Source of the DNA: Candidatus Enterococcus murrayae
Lineage (GTDB): Bacteria; Bacillota; Bacilli; Lactobacillales; Enterococcaceae
NCBI RefSeq assembly: GCF_017315985.1
Contig: NZ_JAFLVR010000030.1
Location: 71,997-127,463 of the forward strand
Direction of reading: 5' to 3'
DNA length: 55,467 nt
Shown: positions 15,276 through 23,793 of the stretch, in pieces
How the letters are laid out: each line of letters starts with the position of its first letter
Position numbering within the stretch: the first letter of the stretch is position 1
The notes under the pieces: model-generated
Database searches by the model: none
Told to the model about the DNA's origin: nothing
The model's input: only the letters and a program-made list of their open reading frames with translations
Made by a program: the position numbers and the translations under genes

Positions 15276-15485
15276 TGCAGGAACTCCTTACTCGTAGTAT
15301 TTTTGGAATGTTATACTTGTCGATTGAAGAAAGTTTAGCATCTTGAAGAGGAAAGAACAATTTATCGAACCGTCTTTAAAGCAGTTTTAATCATTAGCAA
15401 AATTAAAAAAACAAGAAGAATCGTTGATTATTATTTTTCGAACGATCGCTGGAATGATAAACTAGGACTGAAAGGGGCGGTAAAA

Positions 15486-15923
15486 ATGGTTGATGAATAT
15501 AAAAATATTTTAGTTGCTGTAGATGGTTCAGAACAATCTAAAAAAGCGTTCGATGAGGCAATCAATATCGCGAAAAGAAATAAGGGCAAACTGACCTTAG
15601 TGACAGTGATCGATACGGCTAGTTTTACCGGGACAACTGGAGGAAATTCGATTCCATTAATGCAGGAAGTCCACGAAAAAGCCCAGAATATCATTACCGA
15701 GCTGGAGCAGCATCGCGTAACAGAGGAGCAAGAGGTCCATATGACCTCCCAGATCATCGCTGGAAATCCTAAACGTGAGATCATCGAGCTGGCAGAAAAA
15801 TTGGGAACAGATTTGATCGTGATGGGGGCAACCGGACTAGGTGCCCTGTCCTTGTTATTCGTTGGTTCGACAACGGCTTATGTGGTGAATCAGGCACCAT
15901 GCAATGTCATGGTCGTAAAATAA
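15486..15923 (+). CDS. universal stress protein, UspA family
   Basis: A 145-aa UspA protein: NILVAVDGSEQS at the start and GATGLGALSLLFVGSTTAYV with the ATP-binding elements at the C-terminus. It is the fifth Usp of the window. GAAAGGGGCGG precedes the start. Own terminator. Confidence 0.93.
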   Translation: MVDEYKNILVAVDGSEQSKKAFDEAINIAKRNKGKLTLVTVIDTASFTGTTGGNSIPLMQEVHEKAQNIITELEQHRVTEEQEVHMTSQIIAGNPKREIIELAEKLGTDLIVMGATGLGALSLLFVGSTTAYVVNQAPCNVMVVK

Positions 15924-15934
15924 GGGTCTAACAT

Positions 15935-15966
15935 AAAAAGCGTCTGACTTTAATCAGGCGCTTTTT
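15935..15966. terminator. bidirectional intrinsic terminator
   Basis: AAAAAGCG-t-CTGA pairs with TCAG-g-CGCTTTTT between convergent genes; the 3' part overlaps the end of the minus-strand gene. Confidence 0.85.
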
Positions 15967-16273
15967 CGTCTAGAGTCATTATCAGCTCGTAGCCGTCATC
16001 ATAGACATACATGATTTTTGGAAATTCTATTTCTTCATAAGCCTCGACATAGGGTGCGGTGATTCCGTCAGAAAAGTAAGGATCACTTTGGGAGTAAACG
16101 ACACTTAATGTTCGAGCTATTTTGTTTTTAAAAAAATGAAACCGCTGTGGTGAAGTGAGAGGTAATCCTTTTAAAGGGCGCATGAAAATCATATGCCAAA
16201 TTTCCTGCTGCATATGCTCAGGAACGACGTCAAAAGGGACATCACTTCGTCGTGGTTTTGTCGGTTCAAACAT
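15950..16273 (-). CDS. DUF960-like small protein
   Basis: A 107-aa protein. The stretch DVPFDVVPEHMQQEIWHMI and the later charged strand-rich part (IARTLSVVYSQSDPYF) recall DUF960 proteins of staphylococci and enterococci, where an IPLELQ-x-LW motif occupies the same place; the match is weak. I start at MFEPTKPRRSD, with GAGGG upstream; the longer frame has no ribosome site. Function unknown. Confidence 0.6.
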   Translation of the reverse strand: MFEPTKPRRSDVPFDVVPEHMQQEIWHMIFMRPLKGLPLTSPQRFHFFKNKIARTLSVVYSQSDPYFSDGITAPYVEAYEEIEFPKIMYVYDDGYELIMTLDEKAPD

Positions 16274-16463
16274 ATTTCTCAACCCTCTCTTTGTTTCATC
16301 ATAGCAGGTTTTTTTTAGAAAAAAAGTAAAAGCCATCATTTTATAAAAATTTAGTTCGTTAAAACAGTTTTTTTAGGTTAAAAATGATAAAGTGAAATAG
16401 AAAAGGTTAGATAAAATAGTATTAGATATAAGCGTTTAAAGTATTTGAATGAAGGTGAGAAAG

Positions 16464-17360
16464 ATGCGTTACGGAATATTTTTTAATCCTAATGCAGGAA
16501 GCGGGGACGCAGAAAAATTAGCAGAGAAGATGCGTGAAAAATTTGAACAGGCGGGTCATTCAGCAGAGTATTTAACAGCGCCTGACCCAGAACAAGCAAT
16601 CGAAACAATAAAAAAAGCAGTCAATGAACTCGACGGGATCGTAGCGATCGGCGGGGATGGATCATTGAATATTGTTGGAACGGCTTTTCTTCAAGCCGGG
16701 AAATCTTTGCCACTAGGAATTATTCCTGGTGGGACAATCAATAATTTTGCTAAGCGCTGGCACTTGCCAATGGATGAAGAAGAGGCGATGGATGTGATTA
16801 TCGCGGGACACCAACGAAAAGTAGGGATTGCAGCTTGCCAAGATCGGCAAAAAGCCGTAATCAGCTCCTTTACCTTTGGCTCCTTTGCAGATATCTCGAA
16901 TGAAGTTCGCCAGAGTGAGAAACGAAAATTTGGTTTGATCGTCTATCCATTGAAGGCCATCAAACAGATCGGGAAGGATACGTCCTATCCTGTGGAGATT
17001 ACAGCGGATGATTATCATGAAAAGTTAAAAGTCTGGTTTTCTTTAGCAACGACGACTCACTCAATCGGCGGGAGACCTTATGTGGATTCTGATTATGATG
17101 AATTGCATGTTAGTATTTTACACAACATGCACTTTCGAAAATTACTTGAACTCATACGATTTATTTTTACAGGACGTCTAAAAGATTCTGATACCGTCAC
17201 TTATCTGGAGACCAACAAATTAGCGTTAAAGCCATTGACGGACAAGAAAATTTATTCTCGGATCGATGGTGACAAGGGACCTGCATTGCCTTTAACAGTG
17301 GAATTTTTGGCAGATTTTATGCCGCTATATGTACCAGAACACCAAAAAAATGAGAGATAG
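16464..17360 (+). CDS. diacylglycerol/lipid kinase, DagK/YegS family
   Basis: A 298-aa lipid kinase. N-terminal NPNAGSG is the first phosphate-binding motif, and DGIVAIGGDGSLNIVG is the catalytic GGDGT-like motif (here GGDGS). PLGIIPGGTINNFAKRW is the third conserved block. The family phosphorylates diacylglycerol or related lipids at the inner membrane face; DgkB returns diacylglycerol from lipoteichoic acid synthesis to phospholipid synthesis. AAGGTGAG precedes the start. It is followed after 12 nt by a flavin-dependent protein. Confidence 0.9.
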   Translation: MRYGIFFNPNAGSGDAEKLAEKMREKFEQAGHSAEYLTAPDPEQAIETIKKAVNELDGIVAIGGDGSLNIVGTAFLQAGKSLPLGIIPGGTINNFAKRWHLPMDEEEAMDVIIAGHQRKVGIAACQDRQKAVISSFTFGSFADISNEVRQSEKRKFGLIVYPLKAIKQIGKDTSYPVEITADDYHEKLKVWFSLATTTHSIGGRPYVDSDYDELHVSILHNMHFRKLLELIRFIFTGRLKDSDTVTYLETNKLALKPLTDKKIYSRIDGDKGPALPLTVEFLADFMPLYVPEHQKNER

Positions 17361-17372
17361 GGGGTTTTCGAA

Positions 17373-17780
17373 TTGGATAAAAACATGGAAACGCTGCTAG
17401 CCAGAGCTGACACCTTTACATTGATTACGATTGATCATCGCGGTTTTCCACATGCGATCGCTGTATCACCGCCGCTTGAACGAAATGGTTTTTATTATTT
17501 CAAGTTTTATATCAACGGTGATGGCCGAACAGCCGAAAATATTCAACAAAATCGTTCCGGCAGTCTGTTTTGTTTTGATAAAGAAAAGCATGAGAGCATC
17601 GCTTTGAAGGGGTATCTGTTTGCGGAAGAACTGGTTGAATATAAGAAGTTGGCTGCACAGCTGAATGAATTTCAAAAAGAGTTGAATTATGAGCATCCAA
17701 TGATTGCTGTTTTTGAGACCTTGAGTGTGAAGCATTATGAGAATATGCATGGTGAGTTTTTAGATGTGCCAGAAAAATAA
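17373..17780 (+). CDS. pyridoxamine 5'-phosphate oxidase-like flavoprotein
   Basis: A 135-aa FMN-binding split-barrel protein: TLITIDHRGFPHAIAVSPP, the strand YYFKFYINGDGRTAENIQQN and GSLFCFDKEKHESIALKGYL are the typical elements (compare the general stress protein 26 type). The start is TTG, supported by AGGGGG 8 nt upstream. Such proteins bind FMN or related cofactors. It is co-transcribed with the lipid kinase and ends at a strong terminator. Confidence 0.85.
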   Translation: MDKNMETLLARADTFTLITIDHRGFPHAIAVSPPLERNGFYYFKFYINGDGRTAENIQQNRSGSLFCFDKEKHESIALKGYLFAEELVEYKKLAAQLNEFQKELNYEHPMIAVFETLSVKHYENMHGEFLDVPEK

Positions 17781-17825
17781 AAAAAGGTTTCATCCCTTTA
17801 AACCTGAAGGGATGAAACCTTTTTT
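17780..17825. terminator. bidirectional intrinsic terminator
   Basis: A long perfect stem, AAAAAGGTTTCATCCCTT with AAGGGATGAAACCTTTTT, between convergent genes. Confidence 0.93.
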
Positions 17826-17827
17826 GT

Positions 17828-19087
17828 TTAATCGACTTTAGCAGAGGCAACACTTGCCGCTTTGTCTTTTTTGATGATGGCAGTGAGAACCAGAGAGAAA
17901 ATGATACAACCCACACCCATTGCGATCGCATACATGAACATCATGTTGAAGCCCGCTTTACCTGGATTTGAATCTAGCCAGCCGCCAATCATAGTGTACA
18001 TGAAAACATCTGGCAAGTAGCCCAGACATGAAACAATCCCGGATACACGACCAGTCATTTCAACTGGGAATCCTGCATCATCAATGATTGCGAAGTATTG
18101 GCTGCGGACTACGTAAATAAGGAACAATCCAAAGATAAAGTTTGCGATAACTGCTGACAGTAAGCCGGCACTTTCCGGCAATACTAGGAACCCAGCGAAG
18201 CAAAGTGTTAATAAGCCAGCACCGCCGATGATAATCCGGATACGTGACCCTAATTTATCGGCAATGATCCCACCGATGATCCCGCCGGCTGCTTGTACTA
18301 AATAACGTATTCCTCCTAGTGTAGTTCCGCCTGCAACAGACAAACCGTAGACATTGATTGCGTAAGTATTGATGTAGCCTAAGATACCGTAAATACTGTA
18401 AGCAAAGAATACAATGGCAACTAATACCCATGTACGGGGCATTTTTAACGTCTTGAACATTCCGATCGCTACTTTAGAGATCGGTTCGGTATGTGATTCT
18501 GCTGCTGTATCTTCAATAACAAACCAGTTTAAAATACCAATAATAATAACAGTAATTGCACAAACACGAATAGCCCAAGTAGTTCCTAAGACTTCGTTTG
18601 AAAAACGACTATAGACAGCAGTCATACCGAATACCAGTAACGCGTTCAACAGTCCCCGCAGACCTTCCTGCCAACCGAATAACCGACCTTGTTCTGAACT
18701 GTCGCCCAACATCCGAGTAGCTTTGATAGCCGCGGACCAATAGGTGATGATGGTGGAAATCCCCATCAAGACGAAAATCAGCCGTGCGATCTGGAAGCTT
18801 GGAAAAGTTGAGAACCAAAAGCCTAAGACACCTGTCACCAAAAATGAAAAGGTCAGCAACTTACGAGCTGAAAATTTGTCGGCTACGATTCCGCCAATAA
18901 AGTACGAAAAGGTCGCCATGGTAGCGTAGCCTGACGAAAGCATCCCCATTTGTGCGTTGGTCAGATTCATCGCTTTTTGGATCGGCACATAAAACGTCTC
19001 CCGAATGTAAGGAAGCTGAAAGATAATTCCAGCGCCGGCCGACAGTAGCAACAACGTTCCCCATTTTTTTACTGCTTGCTTGTTCAT
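17828..19087 (-). CDS. MFS transporter, 12 TM
   Basis: A 419-aa major facilitator. Twelve hydrophobic segments are visible; the first loop has GGIVADKFSARKLL (the G-x-x-x-D-R/K motif A between TM2 and TM3) and the middle repeats it as GGIIADKLGSRIRI. It resembles YihN/UhpC-like organic-anion or sugar-phosphate porters, but specificity cannot be read. It is divergent from glpP, has a perfect sigma-A promoter with a cre box, and an attenuator in its leader, so it is probably controlled by GlpP and CcpA. A role in importing the substrate of the operon at 20.3-31 kb is likely. Confidence 0.88.
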   Translation of the reverse strand: MNKQAVKKWGTLLLLSAGAGIIFQLPYIRETFYVPIQKAMNLTNAQMGMLSSGYATMATFSYFIGGIVADKFSARKLLTFSFLVTGVLGFWFSTFPSFQIARLIFVLMGISTIITYWSAAIKATRMLGDSSEQGRLFGWQEGLRGLLNALLVFGMTAVYSRFSNEVLGTTWAIRVCAITVIIIGILNWFVIEDTAAESHTEPISKVAIGMFKTLKMPRTWVLVAIVFFAYSIYGILGYINTYAINVYGLSVAGGTTLGGIRYLVQAAGGIIGGIIADKLGSRIRIIIGGAGLLTLCFAGFLVLPESAGLLSAVIANFIFGLFLIYVVRSQYFAIIDDAGFPVEMTGRVSGIVSCLGYLPDVFMYTMIGGWLDSNPGKAGFNMMFMYAIAMGVGCIIFSLVLTAIIKKDKAASVASAKVD

Positions 19088-19125
19088 ATAACACCCTCCT
19101 GATTGTGAATTCTTTTACAAAAAAA

Positions 19126-19180
19126 CAAAAAAGAAGCAACGCTTAAGTAAGCGTTACTTCTCTCTGGTCTCCAGTAACAC
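19126..19180 (-). promoter_or_regulatory. leader attenuator of the MFS gene
   Basis: The leader starts near 19179. A 12-bp terminator stem (GAAGTAACGCTT with AAGCGTTGCTTC, 19160-19132) is followed by six T. A competing hairpin, GTTACT with AGTAAC (19177-19152), overlaps its 5' arm. The loop holds GGAGACCAGAGAGAAG, which is shared with the leader at 20091-20114. This is the layout of a protein-dependent antiterminator; GlpP is the natural candidate. Confidence 0.75.
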
Positions 19181-19184
19181 CCAA

Positions 19185-19213
19185 AGTATAGAAGCATATG
19201 AAAACGATGTCAA
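19185..19213 (-). promoter_or_regulatory. sigma-A promoter and cre box of the MFS gene
   Basis: TTGACA at 19213-19208, 17-nt spacer, TATACT at 19190-19185. The plus-strand sequence TGAAAACGATGTCA (19199-19212) matches the cre consensus TGNAANCGNTNNCA completely and overlaps the -35 box, so CcpA would repress. Confidence 0.85.
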
Positions 19214-19507
19214 CATCTTTTTCCATGCAAAAATTTTTTTAATGCAAAGAAACGCCACTTGAAAGTCAAATAAAACCTTGGTATTTCAACGTTTTTAATC
19301 GGATGAAATTTCTTTTTGCTGATTGACGAAAAACTGGTTTTCCCTTAGACTGAGAAAATACTAGTTTTTCAAATGAAGCTGCATCGTGAAATCGCAGAAA
19401 AATATTAAGAAAAAGGGGCAGATGTTCCTGGGGTTTCTCATGTAAGTCTTTGTGAGGTATGCTAGAATGAAAGCGTATTAAATTACTTAGTAGGGATAAG
19501 GATAAAA

Positions 19508-20074
19508 ATGAAAAGAAAAATTATTCAGATGATGGAGGACAATCCGCTGATTGCCGCTATCAACAGCAAGCGCAGTTTTGAGAAGGCCTTGACCTGCGAA
19601 AGTGATATCATTTTCGTCTTGTATGGCGATGTTTGCAGTATCGTGGATATCGTCGATCGTTTAAAGGAAGCGGGCAAGATCGTGATGGTAGATGTGGATC
19701 TGATCGATGGATTGGCAACGAAGGAAACAGCAGTTGATTATTTGAAGCGAGCGACTAAAGCAGATGGCATTATCAGCTCAAAATCAATTCTGCTGCGGGC
19801 GGCAAATGCCAGAGGGTTATTTACCATCCATCGCTTCTTCCTAATCGACTCAAAGTCCTTTCATAATTTGCCGAAGCAATTGGGAACATCAAAAGCAGAC
19901 GTGGTGGAGGTTTTACCTGGGGCGATGCCAAAGGTTTTATCTTGGGTACAGGATGTTGTCGACGTTCCGATTGTGGCCAGCGGACTCGTTTGCGATAAGG
20001 AATTAGTCATGACAGCATTACAGGCAGGGGCGGTAGCCATTTCAACGACAAACATGGATGTTTGGGAAATATAA
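19508..20074 (+). CDS. glpP: GlpP-type glycerol-3-phosphate-responsive antiterminator
   Basis: A 188-aa TIM-barrel-like RNA-binding antiterminator of the GlpP family: DNPLIAAINSKRSFEKAL at the N-terminus, SDIIFVLYGDVCSIVDIVDRL, the HRFFLIDSKS block, and the anion-binding end VEVLPGAMPKV and PIVASGLV. In Bacillus GlpP with glycerol-3-phosphate binds mRNA leaders and prevents termination. Here it stands between the MFS transporter and the catabolic operon, and both have terminator-containing leaders with a common motif. That suggests a pathway-specific GlpP paralogue whose ligand could be another polyol phosphate. Start after TAGGGATAAGGATAAAA. Confidence 0.88.
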   Translation: MKRKIIQMMEDNPLIAAINSKRSFEKALTCESDIIFVLYGDVCSIVDIVDRLKEAGKIVMVDVDLIDGLATKETAVDYLKRATKADGIISSKSILLRAANARGLFTIHRFFLIDSKSFHNLPKQLGTSKADVVEVLPGAMPKVLSWVQDVVDVPIVASGLVCDKELVMTALQAGAVAISTTNMDVWEI

Positions 20075-20090
20075 ACTAAAAAACGGTAGT

Positions 20091-20147
20091 TGATGCTAAG
20101 AGGACAGAGAAAAGCGGACACCAGCTTATTTGGTGTTCGCTTTTTTT
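20091..20147 (+). promoter_or_regulatory. attenuator between glpP and the catabolic operon
   Basis: A 14-bp terminator stem AAAAGCGGACACCA with TGGTGTTCGCTTTT (20111-20144, one G-T pair) ends in seven T. Directly before and into the 5' arm lies GAGGACAGAGAAAAG (20100-20114), matching the MFS leader motif GGAGACCAGAGAGAAG at most positions. GlpP binding here would let transcription run from glpP into the SDR gene. Confidence 0.7.
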
Positions 20148-20277
20148 GCGGTTTTCGAAAAATGAATACACCGTAAAGTGCGAGCGGTGTCTTCAATCCA
20201 CGTTTCAACAAAACGACAAGTACTACAAAGAATGGAACTATTTCTAGCATGAAGCTTATATCAATGGGGGGATACAA

Positions 20278-21054
20278 ATGGAAATCACAGAATTCAGTAT
20301 GGATCTTTTTTCACTAGCCGGAAAAACTGCGATCGTGACCGGAGGAAATACCGGTATTGGTCGCGCATTTTCATTAGCCTTGGCAAGAAGCGGGGCGAAC
20401 ATTCTTGTTCCAAGCTTGATCGATGATGATGGAACAACGCAGAAAATTATCGAAGAGATCGGCTCCTGTTATGTCTTCATGGAGGTTGATTTAACCGAAG
20501 AAGGGGTGCCGCAGCAGGTGGTGGAACATTGTGTTGACGTGTTCGGGACGGTAGATGTGCTGGTGAATTGTGCTGGGATGCATCTTTCAGCAGATGTTCT
20601 TCCCTTCGACCGCTCAAAATGGGACCCGATGATCCAATTAAATTTGACCGCTGCTTTTGACATGTCTCATGAAGCAGCAAAGGTCATGATTCCGCAAAAA
20701 AGCGGCAAAATCATCAATATCTGTTCACTGGCTTCTTTTCTGGGTGGGCAGCAATCGCCGGCAAATGCGGCAGCCAAACATGGGTTGGTTGGTTTAACTA
20801 AAGCGTATTGTGACGAGTTAGCCATGTATGGTATTCAAGTAAATGGGATCGCCCCCGGTTATTTGGCGACAGACATGACAAAAAGCGATCAGGAAAATAC
20901 AGCGGCTAATCAAAGCGTTCTGGCTCATGTTCCAGCTGGCTATTGGGGAGAGGAAGCAGATTTAATGGGAGCCGTGGTCTATTTAGCAAGCCCGGCCTCA
21001 AATTTTGTGAATGGTCATATTTTATCAGTCGACGGCGGCTATTTAGTAAGGTAA
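20278..21054 (+). CDS. SDR-family protein with altered active site
   Basis: A 258-aa short-chain dehydrogenase of the KduD type: NAD(P)-binding TGGNTGIG at residues 21-28, NCAG at 97-100, Ser150 in NICSLASF and Lys167. The catalytic Tyr of YxxxK is replaced by Asn163 (SPANAAAKHG; codon AAT at 20764-20766). It is clearly a paralogue of the SDR at 28688, which has Tyr163, and the alignment is gapless over nearly the whole length. Without the Tyr, normal hydride chemistry is unlikely; it could be a regulatory or partner subunit, or use another mechanism. First gene of the operon after the attenuator. Start after ATGGGGGG. Confidence 0.9.
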   Translation: MEITEFSMDLFSLAGKTAIVTGGNTGIGRAFSLALARSGANILVPSLIDDDGTTQKIIEEIGSCYVFMEVDLTEEGVPQQVVEHCVDVFGTVDVLVNCAGMHLSADVLPFDRSKWDPMIQLNLTAAFDMSHEAAKVMIPQKSGKIINICSLASFLGGQQSPANAAAKHGLVGLTKAYCDELAMYGIQVNGIAPGYLATDMTKSDQENTAANQSVLAHVPAGYWGEEADLMGAVVYLASPASNFVNGHILSVDGGYLVR

Positions 21055-21126
21055 TCAGATAATTTTGTTCGTCGTGGCAAGGACAGTCTGTCACGACAAT
21101 TACATAAAAATGGAGGGATCATTGGT

Positions 21127-22248
21127 ATGATCGAGTTTGAACAGGTAGAAAAGAGGTACGGTGAGAAGGCGATCGCAGTCCATCCTTTTGATTTAACGAT
21201 TGAAGACAATCAATTCATTTGTGTGATCGGCACGAGTGGGAGCGGGAAGACCACCTTGGTGCGGATGATCAATCGGATGATTGAACCTTCTGAGGGCAGC
21301 ATCAAGATCAACGGGCAAGATGTTACCAAGTTGAATGAGGATGAGCTGCGGAGAAAAATCGGCTACGTTATCCAAAATATCGGTCTATTTCCCCATATGA
21401 CAATCAGAGAAAATATTATGATCGTGCCTAAGCTTTTGAAGTGGAGCGAGGAAAAAAAGTCAGGGATCGCCGAACGGCTGATTCAGCGTGTCGATCTGCC
21501 TTTGGAATATTTAGAGCGCAAGCCTAAAAATCTTTCTGGGGGTCAACAGCAGCGCATCGGAGTGATTCGAGCACTTGCAGCCAGTCAGGACATCATTTTG
21601 ATGGATGAGCCGTTTGGTGCGTTGGACCCGATTACCCGGGATGCCTTGCAGGAAATGATTAAAGGACTGCAGCAGGAGATGAAAAAGACGATCGTTTTTG
21701 TCACCCATGACATGGACGAGGCGATCAAGCTGGCAGATAAAATCATTATCATGGATCATGGCGAGATTGTTCAATACGACACAGTCGAAACGATTTTGGC
21801 ACATCCCGCCAACGACTTTGTTGAAGAATTAATTGGAAAACGCAAACGCAACAGCTATTACAATAACGAAATGACGGTGTCTGATTTGATGGTGGGGCGC
21901 GTCGAAGCCATCTCAATAAGCAAATCGATTACTGACGCGATTCGTCAAATGTCAGAGAAAAAGGTCGATACTTTGTTAGTAGTGGATGATCAAAACTGCT
22001 TGAAGGGCTTTGTCGATATCAATTTTATTGAACGAAATATGTCCAAATTGAAACCAACTACTTCTGTTTTCGATGTGATGGGGACGGATACGGCGAGTGT
22101 CAATCAAAATGACCGAGTCGCTGATGTGATCGAACCGCTGATCAACCATGTCTTCAAATATTTGCCGGTGGTGGATGATGACAATCATCTGGTGGGCATC
22201 GTGACCCGCTCATCATTGGTGTCGCTCGTACAGGAACAATGGCAATAG
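21127..22248 (+). CDS. ABC transporter ATP-binding protein, OpuCA-like with CBS pair
   Basis: A 373-aa ATPase of the quaternary-amine (OpuCA/ProV) group. Walker A GTSGSGKTT (about residues 36-44), signature LSGGQQQRIG (near 138), Walker B IILMDEPFGALDP, H-loop THDMDEA. Two CBS domains (residues 250-370, MTVSDLMVGRVEAISISKS and FDVMGTDTASV) at the C-terminus sense ionic strength or nucleotides in relatives. Starts the four-gene transporter set; its stop nearly touches the permease ribosome site. Substrate unknown; it sits inside a catabolic operon, so it may not be for osmoprotection. Confidence 0.93.
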   Translation: MIEFEQVEKRYGEKAIAVHPFDLTIEDNQFICVIGTSGSGKTTLVRMINRMIEPSEGSIKINGQDVTKLNEDELRRKIGYVIQNIGLFPHMTIRENIMIVPKLLKWSEEKKSGIAERLIQRVDLPLEYLERKPKNLSGGQQQRIGVIRALAASQDIILMDEPFGALDPITRDALQEMIKGLQQEMKKTIVFVTHDMDEAIKLADKIIIMDHGEIVQYDTVETILAHPANDFVEELIGKRKRNSYYNNEMTVSDLMVGRVEAISISKSITDAIRQMSEKKVDTLLVVDDQNCLKGFVDINFIERNMSKLKPTTSVFDVMGTDTASVNQNDRVADVIEPLINHVFKYLPVVDDDNHLVGIVTRSSLVSLVQEQWQ

Positions 22249-22259
22249 GAGGTGATGAC

Positions 22260-22880
22260 ATGAATTTTTGGACTGAATACGGGAATGAGATTTTATTGAA
22301 GTTTTGGGAGCATTTCTATTTGTCCTTTTTAGCGATTTTTCTTGGCATCCTTGTAGCGGTTCCTTTAGGTGCACTTTTGACTCGCGTAGAAAAAGGCTCG
22401 GAAACGGTGATCAAAGTGGTTGGCGTCTTTCAAACGATCCCATCGCTGGCGCTGCTATCGATCATGATTCCTTTCTTTGGAATTGGAAAGGTTCCAGCAG
22501 TGATCGCCCTCTTTTTATATTCGCTGCTGCCGATTTTAAGAAATACCTATGTTGGTATCAAATCAGTAGATGGGACCTATTTAGATGCGGCTAAGGGAAT
22601 GGGCATGTCGCAAATGCAGCGGCTGCTGCAGATTGAATTGCCACTGGCAATGGGTGTCATCATGGCAGGCATTCGGGTATCTACCGTCTACGTGATTTCT
22701 TGGACGACTCTGGCTTCGTATATTGGTGCCGGCGGCTTAGGCGATTTCATTTTTAACGGACTGAATTTGTATCGGCTGGATCTTGTTATGATGGGAACCA
22801 TTCCGATTACATTGCTGGCGCTGCTTTCGGATGCACTGTTGAAGCGTTCAGAATTAAAATTAACGATGGATAGAGGGTGA
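22260..22880 (+). CDS. ABC transporter permease, OpuCB-like
   Basis: A 206-aa inner-membrane permease with about six TM helices and the binding-protein-dependent transport motif (YLDAAKGMGMSQMQRLLQIELPLAMGVIMAG) that docks to the ATPase. I start at the ATG 5 nt after AGGAGGTG, not at the longer overlapping frame. Partner of the permease at 23793, with which it shares the whole fold. Confidence 0.92.
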   Translation: MNFWTEYGNEILLKFWEHFYLSFLAIFLGILVAVPLGALLTRVEKGSETVIKVVGVFQTIPSLALLSIMIPFFGIGKVPAVIALFLYSLLPILRNTYVGIKSVDGTYLDAAKGMGMSQMQRLLQIELPLAMGVIMAGIRVSTVYVISWTTLASYIGAGGLGDFIFNGLNLYRLDLVMMGTIPITLLALLSDALLKRSELKLTMDRG

Positions 22881-22884
22881 GTCG

Positions 22885-23793
22885 ATGAAAAAGCGAATGT
22901 TTCTAGCCGCGGCGACGCTCCTGCTTTTCGGAAGCTTCATCATGGGGAATTTTTCTAACAAGGACGATACGATCACAGTGGCTGGCGGAGTAACTTCCGA
23001 ATCTCAGATTTTAGGGAACATCGTGGTGGAGCTGCTGCAGCATGCCACTGATAAAAATATTGTCTATCTGAATAACCTGGGTTCGGCTAACTTGATGCAT
23101 GAGGCCATGGTGCGGGGAGACTTAGATATAGCGCCGACACGTTATACAGGAACGGATTTAATTGGCACTTTGGGACTGCCGACAGAAAAGGATCCTGCGA
23201 AGGCATTAAAAATCGTCCAAAGGGAATTTGATCAACGCTTTGGTTTTGATTGGTTTCCAAGCTACGGCTTTTCTAATCAATTTACTTTTATGGTCACTCA
23301 GGAAACCGCGCAAAAATATGGCTTGAAAAAAGTAAGCGATCTGAAAAAACACGCAGGGAAAATGCGCTTGGGTTCTGACCAGACATGGTATAAACGTGAA
23401 GGGGATGGCTATAAGGGCTATACCGAAGCGTATGACACAAAATTTCAACGGGTATATCCGATGCAGGTGGGGTTGCTGTATGATGCGCTGGTTTCGAAGG
23501 AATTAGACGTGATCTTGGGGTATTCAACTGATGGACGAGTAGGCAGCTATGATCTTGTAATGCTGGAGGATGATTTGAAATTCTTCCCGCCGTACACTGC
23601 GAGCGTCGTTGTTTCGGGAGATACCTTGAAAAAATATCCAGAATTGAAACCAATTTTATTGAAATTGCAGGATACGATCGATACGGAAACGATGCAGCAA
23701 TTGAACTATGAGTCGGACAATGAATTGTTAGAGCCGAAAATCATTGCTCAGCGCTTTTTGGAAAAGCATAATTTTTTTGAGGAGGGAAGCTGA
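22885..23793 (+). CDS. ABC transporter substrate-binding protein, OpuCC-like
   Basis: A 302-aa glycine-betaine-type binding protein (ITVAGGVTSESQILGNIVVE, LGSANLMHEAMVRGDLDIAP, YTGTDLIGTLGLP, QVGLLYDALVSKELDVILGY). The N-terminal 20 residues are hydrophobic, but there is no lipobox cysteine, which OpuCC proteins normally have. It is therefore predicted to be held by an uncleaved signal anchor, or secreted. Stop and next start overlap (TGATG). The ligand is unknown; the usual aromatic cage of betaine binding cannot be checked by eye. Confidence 0.9.
   Translation: MKKRMFLAAATLLLFGSFIMGNFSNKDDTITVAGGVTSESQILGNIVVELLQHATDKNIVYLNNLGSANLMHEAMVRGDLDIAPTRYTGTDLIGTLGLPTEKDPAKALKIVQREFDQRFGFDWFPSYGFSNQFTFMVTQETAQKYGLKKVSDLKKHAGKMRLGSDQTWYKREGDGYKGYTEAYDTKFQRVYPMQVGLLYDALVSKELDVILGYSTDGRVGSYDLVMLEDDLKFFPPYTASVVVSGDTLKKYPELKPILLKLQDTIDTETMQQLNYESDNELLEPKIIAQRFLEKHNFFEEGS

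Noticed and set aside
20160-20230. Possible CRISPR-like or repeat sequence near TCAATCCACGTTTCAAC
   Set aside because: It occurs only once, with no spacer structure.
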